From the NCBI GenBank assembly GCA_903834185.1, contig CAILHX010000056.1, forward strand, positions 1 through 55,125: a stretch of 55,125 nucleotides of DNA, written 5' to 3'. Shown one piece after another: positions 28,155-36,448 of the stretch (the first letter of the stretch is position 1; the number at the start of each line of letters is the position of its first letter). The stretch is from an uncultured Methylophilaceae bacterium. GTDB lineage: Bacteria; Pseudomonadota; Gammaproteobacteria; Burkholderiales; Methylophilaceae. The notes under the pieces were generated by a model. That model searched no databases, had not been told where the DNA came from, and saw only the letters and a list, made by a program, of their open reading frames with translations. A program made the position numbers and the translations under genes.

Positions 28155-29071
28155 TGCTCATCGGCATTGATGTGGGCGGCACCAACCTGCGCGTGGGGGT
28201 GGTAGACGATCACAAAGTGGTTTGGGAAGAGCGCTACCATGCCGATTTTTCCGGCCTGTGCAAATCGCTGCCACCTGCAGAAGCACTAGCCGCCATACAA
28301 CAAAGTCTGGCGCAATCCTTGACGGAAGCGCTGACGCTGTACCCATCCGTAAGTGCTGTTGGCATAGGCTTCCCCGGCTTTATCAACCCCAAATCCCAGC
28401 ATGTATTGCAGTCTCCCAATCTGCCGGGATTGATTGATGTGGACGTGATCTCCGGCTTGCGCTCATTACTGAAACTGCCTGTCATTATCGAGAACGACGC
28501 ATCGGCAGCAGCCTATGGTGAATATGCACTCTCCGGGAAATTGCACAGCCTGATCTACATTGGTCTGGGGACGGGCGTGGGTGGCGGATTGATACTCGAA
28601 GACAAGTTATATCCCGGCAGTAACGGCTTTGCCATGGAAATAGGTCATCTGTGTATAGTCCCTGATGGCAGGCCCTGCGGATGCGGCAATCGCGGATGCA
28701 TGGAGCAATATGCCTCGGCGAGCGGAGTGGCGTTAAGTTATGCCGAGTTTGCAGGAATCAACCATGATGCGCATCAGGTTGCCGAACTGGCCGCCGCCGG
28801 GGATGCACATGCCTTGAGCGCATACCACCGTGCCGGAGATGCATTGGCACAAGGGTTGTCGCATATACTGAAAGTCCTGGATGTGCCGGATGTGCTCATC
28901 GGCGGGGGATTGAGTGAGTCATGGAGTTTGCTGCAACCCGCATTCGAGTCACGACTGAATCAGGATCTGATCCCGGTACTGCGCGGCAAGATCAAAGTGT
29001 ACCATAGCACGTCGGGCGATCAGGCCGGCATCATCGGTGCCGCCTTACTGGCACAGCAAGCGACGGTTTAA
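28154..29071 (+). CDS. ROK-family sugar kinase, probably glucokinase
   Basis: The 305-residue protein has the ROK layout. The phosphate loop is IGIDVGGTNLRVGVV at the N-terminus. The catalytic Asp is in IENDASAAAYGEYA, with glycines in IGLGTGVGGGLI. The ROK zinc site reads EIGHLCIV ... CGCGNRGCMEQYAS, with one His and three Cys. ROK kinases phosphorylate glucose, N-acetylglucosamine, mannose or fructose. Glucose is favoured here because the gene is translationally coupled (TAATG) to a glucan-degrading enzyme in a glycogen operon. No DNA-binding domain is present, so it is not a ROK repressor. It is convergent with the chemoreceptor 13 bp away. Confidence 0.86.
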   Translation: MLIGIDVGGTNLRVGVVDDHKVVWEERYHADFSGLCKSLPPAEALAAIQQSLAQSLTEALTLYPSVSAVGIGFPGFINPKSQHVLQSPNLPGLIDVDVISGLRSLLKLPVIIENDASAAAYGEYALSGKLHSLIYIGLGTGVGGGLILEDKLYPGSNGFAMEIGHLCIVPDGRPCGCGNRGCMEQYASASGVALSYAEFAGINHDAHQVAELAAAGDAHALSAYHRAGDALAQGLSHILKVLDVPDVLIGGGLSESWSLLQPAFESRLNQDLIPVLRGKIKVYHSTSGDQAGIIGAALLAQQATV

Positions 29072-29084
29072 ACTCGCTTCAAGC

Positions 29085-30710
29085 TTACTTCGCTTTGACT
29101 GCGAACTTGCTGATAGAGCCGTTCAGCTTGTCTGCAAGGGTATTGAGCAATTCCGCTGTCTTCGCCAGATCATTCACCGCAGTGACGTTTTCGTTCACCA
29201 TGTGACTGATCATCTGCACTTCACCGGCAACCGAATTCACCGCGCTGCTCTGTTCCTGCATGGCATGCGAGATATCGCCTGCGGTCATTACCACCTGATC
29301 TGTACCTTGCTTGATCTGGGTCATGGAATTACCCGCCATCTCAGCCTTGGCTACACCTTCGCTCACCAATATCGTGCCTTGCTCCATACTGGCCACCGCA
29401 TTGGAGGCGCCTTTCTGGATCTCGGCGATCATGGTGGATATCTGCTGTGTAGATTTTGATGTCCGCTCTGCCAGCTTGCGCACTTCGTCTGCCACCACCG
29501 CAAAACCGCGGCCTTGTTCACCGGCGCGTGCTGCTTCGATGGCAGCATTGAGTGCCAGCAGGTTGGTTTGATCGGCTATCTCCTTGATCACATTCACAAT
29601 GTCAGAAATCTTTTGTGAACTGTTACCCAATTCGCGAATGATATTGGAGGATTGCGTGACCGACATGGCGATCTTGTTCATCTCCGCCACGGCATCAGCC
29701 ACCACCGCGCCACCTTCGGTGGATATGGCACCCGCGGTCTTGGCGATCTTTTCCGACTGCTGCGCATTGCTGGAAATCTGCTCGATACTGGAGGTCATTT
29801 GCTCCACTGCGGAAGCCACGCTGGTTGCAGCATCATTCTGGCGCTGAGAACTGGTGAGTACTGTGTTTGCAGAGCGGGCAAGCTGATTGGCCGATTGTAC
29901 GATGGCATCAGCATTGTCGGCCACCTCCTGCACCATATCACGCAGCTTCAGCTGCATCGCGCGCATGGCGAACAGCATGCTGGAATTATCTCCTTCGTCA
30001 ATGCGGATATCGCGGGTCAGATTGCCTTTGGCAATTTCCTTGGCGATGCCCTTGGCATACATGGGCTCAATGCCGAACAGCATCAGCAGGTTTTTCGACA
30101 TTCTGTAAGAAAGCCAGATACCCATGCAGATACAGATCAATCCCGCAACGAGGCCTATCAATGTCGCTTGTTTGGAGGTATTCGCGATCAAACTCATTTG
30201 ATGCTGGGTGTCGCTTACTTCAAAATCCCGGATCTTGCCCATACGTGAGTTGATCTCCAGGGCATCCCTGTCCACCCGTTCCATGATGACATTGCCGGCA
30301 TCCATACCCTTGGTGATATAGGTTTCTGCCATCTCCTTGCCATCCGCATAATAAGTATCGAAAGCAGCATCTATCTCGTCCAGTTCCTTCTTCTTCTGGG
30401 CATCATCGTTGTATCTGACTTTGAATGTATTGATGCCTTTCTTGAAAGACTGCGCATATTCATCCGCAGCAGAAAAAGAAGCGCGGTTATGCGTGGCTGC
30501 AGCGTCCGTCAGAAATTGCTGCACCTGTATCACGTCCAGGGTCAGGCCCTCCGCCATCATCGCGTGAGGAAGGATGATCTCATCCACAACTACTGCGTCT
30601 TTCTTGATTACATTCACCTGGAACACGCAGAACGCGATTACGCAGGAGAATACAAAAATCAGAATGCTGAAATTCAGCATCGCGGTGGCTCTAAATGTCA
30701 TATTTTTCAT
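29085..30710 (-). CDS. Methyl-accepting chemotaxis protein
   Basis: The start is set at 30710 (MKNMTF), with AAGGA 10 bp upstream. The 541-residue protein has TM1 (about 10-35), a periplasmic helical domain of about 150 residues of the four-helix-bundle type, TM2 near 190-210, HAMP, and the cytoplasmic signalling hairpin. The hairpin tip is conserved ([19 protein letters not shown], then [16 protein letters not shown]). The C-terminus ends without the CheR/CheB-docking pentapeptide. It controls CheA/CheW and hence motility; no che genes are in view. It lies 47 bp downstream of the OprB porin on the same strand and next to glucan genes, which makes a sugar-related ligand plausible but unproven. 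Confidence 0.92.
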   Translation of the reverse strand: MKNMTFRATAMLNFSILIFVFSCVIAFCVFQVNVIKKDAVVVDEIILPHAMMAEGLTLDVIQVQQFLTDAAATHNRASFSAADEYAQSFKKGINTFKVRYNDDAQKKKELDEIDAAFDTYYADGKEMAETYITKGMDAGNVIMERVDRDALEINSRMGKIRDFEVSDTQHQMSLIANTSKQATLIGLVAGLICICMGIWLSYRMSKNLLMLFGIEPMYAKGIAKEIAKGNLTRDIRIDEGDNSSMLFAMRAMQLKLRDMVQEVADNADAIVQSANQLARSANTVLTSSQRQNDAATSVASAVEQMTSSIEQISSNAQQSEKIAKTAGAISTEGGAVVADAVAEMNKIAMSVTQSSNIIRELGNSSQKISDIVNVIKEIADQTNLLALNAAIEAARAGEQGRGFAVVADEVRKLAERTSKSTQQISTMIAEIQKGASNAVASMEQGTILVSEGVAKAEMAGNSMTQIKQGTDQVVMTAGDISHAMQEQSSAVNSVAGEVQMISHMVNENVTAVNDLAKTAELLNTLADKLNGSISKFAVKAK

Positions 30711-30757
30711 GCTGTGCTCATCCTTTATATAAAAACTGTTGATGATGCAATAACCAC

Positions 30758-32029
30758 TTAAAAAGTTACTTCTGTCCTCAACCCCATCACCCACGCATTA
30801 TTAACACCCGGTTTCATATTCGGGTGAATAATAAACTGCAAGTCAGGCTGCAGCTCAAGCCAGGGCTTGATCTGAGCGCTATATGTCAATTCAAAATCTG
30901 TTTCACGACTTTCGGCGTTATTTTTTACCCGAAATTTGTCGCTGGTGTGATTGATGGTAACCGCCAAACCAGCAATATCATCATCACGACCCGGAATCAG
31001 ACCATGGTAACGCAAGCCCGCACTGCTAGTCCAGTCGGCCCGATTGATATCTGCCGAAGCAAAACCGATTCTGAAAAATCCGGCGAGCCCTTGGCCGGGA
31101 TGACCCGGCTCCAGATAAAGGCTATGCTCGCTGAGGAAGTATGCTCCCTGGCTGCGGCGGCGAACTGGATTACCCGCGGCATCCACATCGACCAGGTCGT
31201 CAAAGCGAGAACTGAAGCGCCAGAAACCCACCGCAGTTTTATTGAAACGCTCTGCCTGCTCTTGCGCCTTGTTGACTTCCTCTGGCTCAACGGGTTGAGG
31301 GGTATAGCCGAACTCCATGACTTTCAGGCTGCCGTCGATAATGATCTGCGTACCATCATGACTGTTGGGGTTGCCTGGCATGCCGTTGGTAAGCGCGCCC
31401 AGCACATAAAAACTATTGCCGGGGCTGGTCAGCTTGACCCTGACAGCCGGTGTGCCATAAGGGAATATAGGCGGCCCATTCTTGCCGGCTTGCGCGAACT
31501 CGTTCGACATGCCGTAAGTGGGTTGCATAAAAATATGTGTGGTGTCGGTGACATAGAACTCGGAGTCTATCGGGTAGAGCCCGGCCTTTAGCGACAGAAT
31601 GTTGTGGAAGAAATTTTTTTGTATCCAGGCATCAAAGAACTGGCCGGTATTTTCAGTGACTTCGTTGTTATCCACCCTGAAGAAACCGCCGGCGTAATCA
31701 CGATTGAACTTGGCGCCCAGATCGCTGTTGTATTGTATGTAGATGGTCGTGGCATCCATCCCCAGCATCTTGTCCATATCCATTGTGATGCGGGCTTCGG
31801 TGTGACCTTCCCATGCGCTGCCGCGCTTGATGCCGCCAGCCACATCGGATAGCAGGTCGCTGATATGGGTGATGCCTATATCCACCCCTTGACGATAAAG
31901 CTGGTTCCGCGCACCACCCCAGTCACCGGTCAGGGTTTGTTCATTCCAGTTCGGCATATCGTCGGCGATGGCTGGACATAAAAAGCCCAAAAAGAATACG
32001 CCAAGGATAATATGGTGGTGGTACTGCAT
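30758..32029 (-). CDS. OprB-type carbohydrate-selective porin
   Basis: The start is placed at 32029, where GGAG lies 7 bp upstream and a signal peptide begins ([22 protein letters not shown]). The frame is open further upstream, but that part shows no signal peptide. The 423-residue mature-type sequence has the OprB signatures [20 protein letters not shown] near the N-terminus and [21 protein letters not shown]. It ends in aromatic/hydrophobic TEVTF, the outer-membrane C-terminal Phe. Porins of this family pass glucose and other sugars across the outer membrane. It is the first gene of a unit with the chemoreceptor, and divergent from the GT2 gene. Its presence suggests sugar uptake, or overflow, in addition to internal glycogen. 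Confidence 0.88.
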   Translation of the reverse strand: MQYHHHIILGVFFLGFLCPAIADDMPNWNEQTLTGDWGGARNQLYRQGVDIGITHISDLLSDVAGGIKRGSAWEGHTEARITMDMDKMLGMDATTIYIQYNSDLGAKFNRDYAGGFFRVDNNEVTENTGQFFDAWIQKNFFHNILSLKAGLYPIDSEFYVTDTTHIFMQPTYGMSNEFAQAGKNGPPIFPYGTPAVRVKLTSPGNSFYVLGALTNGMPGNPNSHDGTQIIIDGSLKVMEFGYTPQPVEPEEVNKAQEQAERFNKTAVGFWRFSSRFDDLVDVDAAGNPVRRRSQGAYFLSEHSLYLEPGHPGQGLAGFFRIGFASADINRADWTSSAGLRYHGLIPGRDDDIAGLAVTINHTSDKFRVKNNAESRETDFELTYSAQIKPWLELQPDLQFIIHPNMKPGVNNAWVMGLRTEVTF

Positions 32030-32252
32030 TCCCTCTCTCCGGGTCATATTTATTATTGTTTTTGTTGCTTTTATGCACACGATTCTATCACCCTTGCTTA
32101 TCAATGTAGGCCTAAAAAATGCACTTGAATAATGTGCGGCAAAGCTAACCGGAGCTGATGACAAAATGATTTCACTGAGCGCATTCAGCATCAGGCAAAT
32201 CTTTTGCCAATTCGGCTATAATGCGGCGAAACTTTTAGTTCACGCCTAGCCC

Positions 32253-32978
32253 ATGCCCGCCATGCAAATTCGCCTGCTTTCTGTTGTTGTTCCGGTTCGT
32301 AACGAGCAAGACAATATCGCACCACTTATTGCCGAGATCCGCGCCGCGCTTGACCCTGTCGTCAAATATGAAATCGTTTATGTCAATGACGGCAGTACCG
32401 ACGCCACGCCTCAGAGACTCGCCGAAATCGCCCAGAGCTGTCCGCAACTGACCGTTATTCACCATCAGCAGAGTTGCGGTCAAAGCACAGCCGTGCGCAC
32501 TGGCGTGAAAGCGGCGCAGGGCGATTGGATCGCCACGCTGGACGGTGATGGCCAGAATGATCCTGCCGATATCCCCAAGCTGATCGCAGCGGTAGGTGAG
32601 GGCGTGGCTCTGGTTGGCGGCAACCGCCGCCATGCACGCCGCGACACCTGGATCAAGCGCATATCTTCCGTCATTGCAAATAATGTTCGCTCCGCCATGC
32701 TGGGCGACCACACGCCGGATACCGGCTGCGGACTGAAACTGATACGCCGCGACACCTTTCTTGATCTACCTTATTTTGATCACATGCATCGCTTCCTGCC
32801 CGCCCTGGTGATACGCAGCGGTGGCAAGGTCGTGTCGGTTGCCGTCAACCACAGACCGCGTGAACGGGGTGTTTCCAACTACGGCACGCTGGACCGGTTG
32901 CTGGTGGGTATCGTCGACCTGTTTGGCGTGGCATGGCTGCAACGGCGCGCCAAGAGACCAGTAATACTGGAAAAATAA
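32253..32978 (+). CDS. GT2 glycosyltransferase, dolichyl/undecaprenyl-phosphate sugar synthase-like
   Basis: The 241-residue protein is a compact GT-A enzyme without membrane helices. Visible motifs: VVVPVRNEQDNI at the N-terminus, IVYVNDGSTDAT (nucleotide sugar binding), and TLDGDGQNDP (metal-binding DxD equivalent). The PDTGCGLKLIRRDTF and RERGVSNYG segments are typical of DPM1-like enzymes that load a sugar onto a polyprenyl phosphate. The start may be 32253 or the in-frame ATG at 32262; neither has a clear ribosome binding site. A TATAAT lies at 32217-32222. It overlaps the next gene by one base (TAATG). Sugar and lipid are not determinable. Confidence 0.87.
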   Translation: MPAMQIRLLSVVVPVRNEQDNIAPLIAEIRAALDPVVKYEIVYVNDGSTDATPQRLAEIAQSCPQLTVIHHQQSCGQSTAVRTGVKAAQGDWIATLDGDGQNDPADIPKLIAAVGEGVALVGGNRRHARRDTWIKRISSVIANNVRSAMLGDHTPDTGCGLKLIRRDTFLDLPYFDHMHRFLPALVIRSGGKVVSVAVNHRPRERGVSNYGTLDRLLVGIVDLFGVAWLQRRAKRPVILEK

Positions 32979-33328
32979 TGGAATTTCATATCAATTTTCT
33001 TGGGCATCTACTGGATCGCCTGCATCTCTATTTGAATGGCATGAGTTCCGGCGACATGCTGTGGCTGGGCATAGGCCTTGCCGGACAGACGTTATTCATG
33101 ATGCGCTTTATCGTGCAATGGATACATAGCGAACGCCTGGGCAAAAGCGTGATCCCGGTCAGTTTCTGGTATTTCAGCCTGCTGGGCGGCCTCACGGTAC
33201 TGGCCTACGGTTTTCATCGTGCCGACCCGGTCATTATCATCGGCCAGCTACCGGGCACTGTGGTCTATATCCGCAATCTGATGCTGGTTTATCGTACCCA
33301 TCAAGCCCAGTCGGAAATGGAAGCGTAA
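32978..33328 (+). CDS. Lipid-A-disaccharide synthase N-terminal-like small membrane protein
   Basis: The 116-residue protein starts with the ATG inside the TAATG that ends the GT2 gene. It has three hydrophobic helices and the LAB_N signature (GLAGQTLFMMRFIVQWIHSE, then PVSFWYFSLLGG and PGTVVYIRNLMLVYR). This domain family is found either fused to LpxB or alone beside polyprenyl-phosphate glycosyltransferases. Its molecular job is not established; it resembles SWEET/PQ-loop-type three-helix units in length and topology. Translational coupling on both sides puts it in one pathway with the two transferases. A partner or flippase role for the lipid-linked sugar is inference. Confidence 0.85.
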   Translation: MEFHINFLGHLLDRLHLYLNGMSSGDMLWLGIGLAGQTLFMMRFIVQWIHSERLGKSVIPVSFWYFSLLGGLTVLAYGFHRADPVIIIGQLPGTVVYIRNLMLVYRTHQAQSEMEA

Positions 33329-34932
33329 TGAATCGCCAATATCTTGGGTTGATCGGCCTTTGGGCATTACTGGTTGTGATCTCGCTGTTTTCCCGCTCTT
33401 ATGTTCCGATAGATGAGACCCGTTATGTCACCGTAGCCTGGAACATGTGGTTGCGCGGCGACTTTCTGGTCCCTTATCTGAATAACATCCCCTATAGCCA
33501 TAAACCACCGTTGCTGTTCTGGCTGATGGATGCAGGCTGGGCATTGTTTGGTGTAAACGACTGGTGGCCCAGACTGGTCCCTTCATTATTCACGCTCGGC
33601 AGCCTGTTTCTCACTGCAGCCATTGCCCACCGGCTATGGCCCAGGCAGCGCCAGATCGCGCAACTGGCGCCAGTGATACTGATAGGCTGCGGACTATGGA
33701 CGGTATTCACGACCGCCACCATGTTCGACATGATGGTCGCGTTCTTCACCGTGCTGGGAATGCTGGGCATTCTGATCGCCGGTCAGGACAATTCACGCAA
33801 AGGCTGGCTGATACTGGGGCTGGCGATAGGTGGCGGGCTGCTGGCAAAAGGCCCTACCATCCTGCTGCAATTGCTACCGCTTGCGCTGCTTGCTCCATGG
33901 TGGGGCAGGGGCATGAACATCAAGGCTGGACGCTGGTACGGCGGCATTCTGCTGGCGGTCATCATAGGCGCAGTAATAGCCTTGCTGTGGGCGATCCCTG
34001 CTGCGATACATGGCGGGCCGGTTTACAGCCACGCGATTTTCTGGGGGCAGACTGCAGAACGTATGGTCAACTCTTTTGCCCACAGACGCGCTTTCTGGTG
34101 GTATCTGCCGTTACTGCCCATCATGTTTTTCCCCTGGTTATTCTGGTTGGGGGCATGGCGTGGGTTAAAGGAGAATTTGACCAACCCTGACTTTGGCATA
34201 CGCTTTTGTCTGGCCACGGTAGTGCCTGTATTCATCGCCTTCAGCCTGGTCAGCGGCAAACAGATGCATTATCTGCTGCCGCTATTTCCTGCCTTTGCAC
34301 TATTGCTGGCGCGCGGCTTGCAATCGGTTCACATCAGCACCTCGGACAAGCTGGTCACGGCAGCCATCACCATTGCACTTGGCGCACTGGTGATTTACCT
34401 GCCGTTCTATGCGCAGCTACACCATGTTGCTCCCTGGGTAAGCAATATATCGATGTGGAACGGTATTGCACTCATCGCATTCGCCTTGCTATTGCTGACT
34501 CCCAGCCCGCAGTTGGCGGATGATGTGTGGAAAATGTCGCTGTTCAGTGCGGGCGTGGTGGTGATCGTGGTGTATTCCATCGTCATGCGTGGCTCCGGCC
34601 TTGCCTACGACTTGCGCCCCGTCGCCCAGCAGCTCAAGAATCTGGAAGATCATGGCATCCCCATTGCCCATGAAGGCAAATATGCAGGTCAGTACCAATT
34701 TCTGGGGCGTTTGCGTAAAGAACCGGATGAAGTTGCTGCCGCGGATCTGGAGAAATGGTTCAGCGCACATCCCAATGGCAAAGCCGTGGTCTATTTCAAT
34801 TCAGACGTGCAGCTGGATGGCCTGCAATACGATTATATGCAGCTTTACAAAGGTGACCGCGTGGTGATCCTGGGCAAGCAGGCATGGCCGCCTGTGGGTC
34901 ATCATCAGCCTATTGATCCTAATAACGGCTAG
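33328..34932 (+). CDS. ArnT/PMT-type membrane glycosyltransferase
   Basis: The 534-residue protein is a GT-C enzyme with about 11-12 membrane helices. Its first periplasmic loop carries the acidic motif VPIDETRYVTVAWNMW, and SHKPPLLFWLMDAGWALFG follows, as in ArnT and related lipid A/protein transferases (GT83/GT39). The C-terminal 100 residues are soluble. ArnT uses undecaprenyl-phosphate-aminoarabinose to modify lipid A. The donor here is likely the product of the upstream GT2, but its sugar is unknown and no arnA/B-type genes are present. The ATG overlaps the previous stop. The 3' end overlaps convergent queG by 14 bp. Confidence 0.86.
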   Translation: MNRQYLGLIGLWALLVVISLFSRSYVPIDETRYVTVAWNMWLRGDFLVPYLNNIPYSHKPPLLFWLMDAGWALFGVNDWWPRLVPSLFTLGSLFLTAAIAHRLWPRQRQIAQLAPVILIGCGLWTVFTTATMFDMMVAFFTVLGMLGILIAGQDNSRKGWLILGLAIGGGLLAKGPTILLQLLPLALLAPWWGRGMNIKAGRWYGGILLAVIIGAVIALLWAIPAAIHGGPVYSHAIFWGQTAERMVNSFAHRRAFWWYLPLLPIMFFPWLFWLGAWRGLKENLTNPDFGIRFCLATVVPVFIAFSLVSGKQMHYLLPLFPAFALLLARGLQSVHISTSDKLVTAAITIALGALVIYLPFYAQLHHVAPWVSNISMWNGIALIAFALLLLTPSPQLADDVWKMSLFSAGVVVIVVYSIVMRGSGLAYDLRPVAQQLKNLEDHGIPIAHEGKYAGQYQFLGRLRKEPDEVAAADLEKWFSAHPNGKAVVYFNSDVQLDGLQYDYMQLYKGDRVVILGKQAWPPVGHHQPIDPNNG

Positions 34933-35986
34933 CATGCATATCCAGCGCCCAGGCCACATGCTCCCGCACGAGGGCTGATGGGTGGTTCACTCGTAGTTTT
35001 AATGCGCTGACCGTTTCCTCGCTGCCGGGCGCATTGCCCAAAGCCACGGCGATATTGCGCAACCAGCGTTCATGGCCGATACGCCTGATGGCACTGCCCG
35101 TGGTATTACGCTCAAACTCTTCTTCACTCCAGCCGAACAAGGCCACCAGAGTAGCGCTGTCCAAGCCATGTCTGGCCTGAAAGTCGGGTTCTACCGACAA
35201 TTTCGCAAAACGGTTCCACGGACAATGCAGCTGGCAATCGTCGCAACCGTAAATACGGTTACCCATCAGCGGCCGTAACTCCTCTGGAATGCTGCCTTTG
35301 AGCTCTATGGTGAGGTAGGATATGCAGCGTCTTGCATCCACCTGATAGGGCGCGGTAATAGCCGCGGTAGGGCACACATCCATGCAGGCACTGCAGGTTC
35401 CGCAATGGTTCTCCAGCGGCTTATCCACGGGAAGGGGCAGGTCGGTGTAAATTTCGCCGAGAAAGAACCAGGAACCGGCATCGCGCGACAATAGCAAAGT
35501 ATGCTTGCCACGCCAGCCCAGGCCGGATTTCTGCGCCAGCTCGACTTCCGCCACCGGCGCACTGTCGGTGAACACGCGATAACCGAATTCGCCGATCTCC
35601 TCGCTGATCCGGTCGCACAGCTTTTGCAGGCGGTTGCGCAGTACCTTGTGATAATCACGCCCCAGTGCGTAGCGCGACACGAAGGCAGAGGCGGAGTCTT
35701 CCAGCACTTGCTCGCTGTCGCGCACGTCTGCCGGCAGATAATCCATGCGCACGGTAATCACCCGTACCGTCCCTGCAACTAATTCAGCCGGATGCAGGCG
35801 CTTGATGCCGTGGTTTGCCATATAATCCATCTCGCCGTGCAAACCCTGCGCTAACCAGTCAGCAAAACCAGGTTCAGCATGGCTTAAATCGGTATCGCAA
35901 ATACCAACAGCCTGAAAGCCCATGGCCGATCCCCAGGCTTTGATATCGGTTGCCAGCTGAGCTAATTGGAGGGTGTTTGATTGCAT
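34919..35986 (-). CDS. queG: Epoxyqueuosine reductase QueG
   Basis: QueG uses cobalamin and two [4Fe-4S] clusters for the last step of queuosine synthesis in tRNA, reducing epoxyqueuosine at wobble position 34. The 355-residue protein has the N-terminal cobalamin/substrate region (YMANHGIKRLHPAELVAGT and ALGRDYHKVLRNRLQ). Two cluster motifs follow, CGTCSACMDVCPTAAI and CDDCQLHCPW, and the C-terminal HEAT-like repeats end the protein. The gene is wedged: its 3' end overlaps the ArnT-like gene, and its ATG (35986-35984) overlaps the tsaE start on the other strand. The tsaE promoter must therefore lie inside queG, and the reverse. Confidence 0.96.
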   Translation of the reverse strand: MQSNTLQLAQLATDIKAWGSAMGFQAVGICDTDLSHAEPGFADWLAQGLHGEMDYMANHGIKRLHPAELVAGTVRVITVRMDYLPADVRDSEQVLEDSASAFVSRYALGRDYHKVLRNRLQKLCDRISEEIGEFGYRVFTDSAPVAEVELAQKSGLGWRGKHTLLLSRDAGSWFFLGEIYTDLPLPVDKPLENHCGTCSACMDVCPTAAITAPYQVDARRCISYLTIELKGSIPEELRPLMGNRIYGCDDCQLHCPWNRFAKLSVEPDFQARHGLDSATLVALFGWSEEEFERNTTGSAIRRIGHERWLRNIAVALGNAPGSEETVSALKLRVNHPSALVREHVAWALDMHASRY

Positions 35987-36448
35987 CTCAGTAATATTAC
36001 ACTAACGCTTAAAAACGAAACCGAGACACTGGCTCTGGGTGCTAAAATAGCGTCTGTGATACACGGTGGCTTGAATATCTGGTTGCGTGGCGATCTTGGC
36101 GCAGGAAAAACCACTTTGGCGCGCGGCATGTTGCGCGGATTAGGCTATCAGGGCAAGGTGAAAAGCCCTACCTATACACTGGTTGAATCTTATGTAATCT
36201 CTGGAATTACGTTTTATCACTTTGACTTATATAGATTTATGAGTGAAGAAGAATGGGAAGAGGCTGGCTTTCGTGAATATTTTAACTCGACTTCTGTGTG
36301 TCTGGTTGAATGGCCGGAAAAAGCCTCCAACTTACTCCCGCAAGCAGATGTCGAAATATTTCTGGAAACCGAAGGAGCGGGGCGCAAAGCCACGCTAAGG
36401 GCAGAAACCACACAGGGTCAACAATGTTTAGATTTATTCGCGTATTAA
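35981..36448 (+). CDS. tsaE: TsaE, tRNA threonylcarbamoyladenosine ATPase
   Basis: TsaE is the P-loop ATPase that works with TsaB and TsaD to make t6A37 in ANN-decoding tRNAs. The 155-residue protein has Walker A GDLGAGKTTLARG (37-49), the SPTYTLVESY block near 65-75, HFDLYR and the VEWPEKA motif. The best start is TTG at 35981, since GGAGGG lies about 7 bp upstream and the P-loop lands at the usual position. No ATG occurs before the P-loop in this frame. The start codon shares bases with the queG start on the opposite strand. The end overlaps amiC by 25 bp, so translation is coupled. Confidence 0.94.
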   Translation: MHLSNITLTLKNETETLALGAKIASVIHGGLNIWLRGDLGAGKTTLARGMLRGLGYQGKVKSPTYTLVESYVISGITFYHFDLYRFMSEEEWEEAGFREYFNSTSVCLVEWPEKASNLLPQADVEIFLETEGAGRKATLRAETTQGQQCLDLFAY

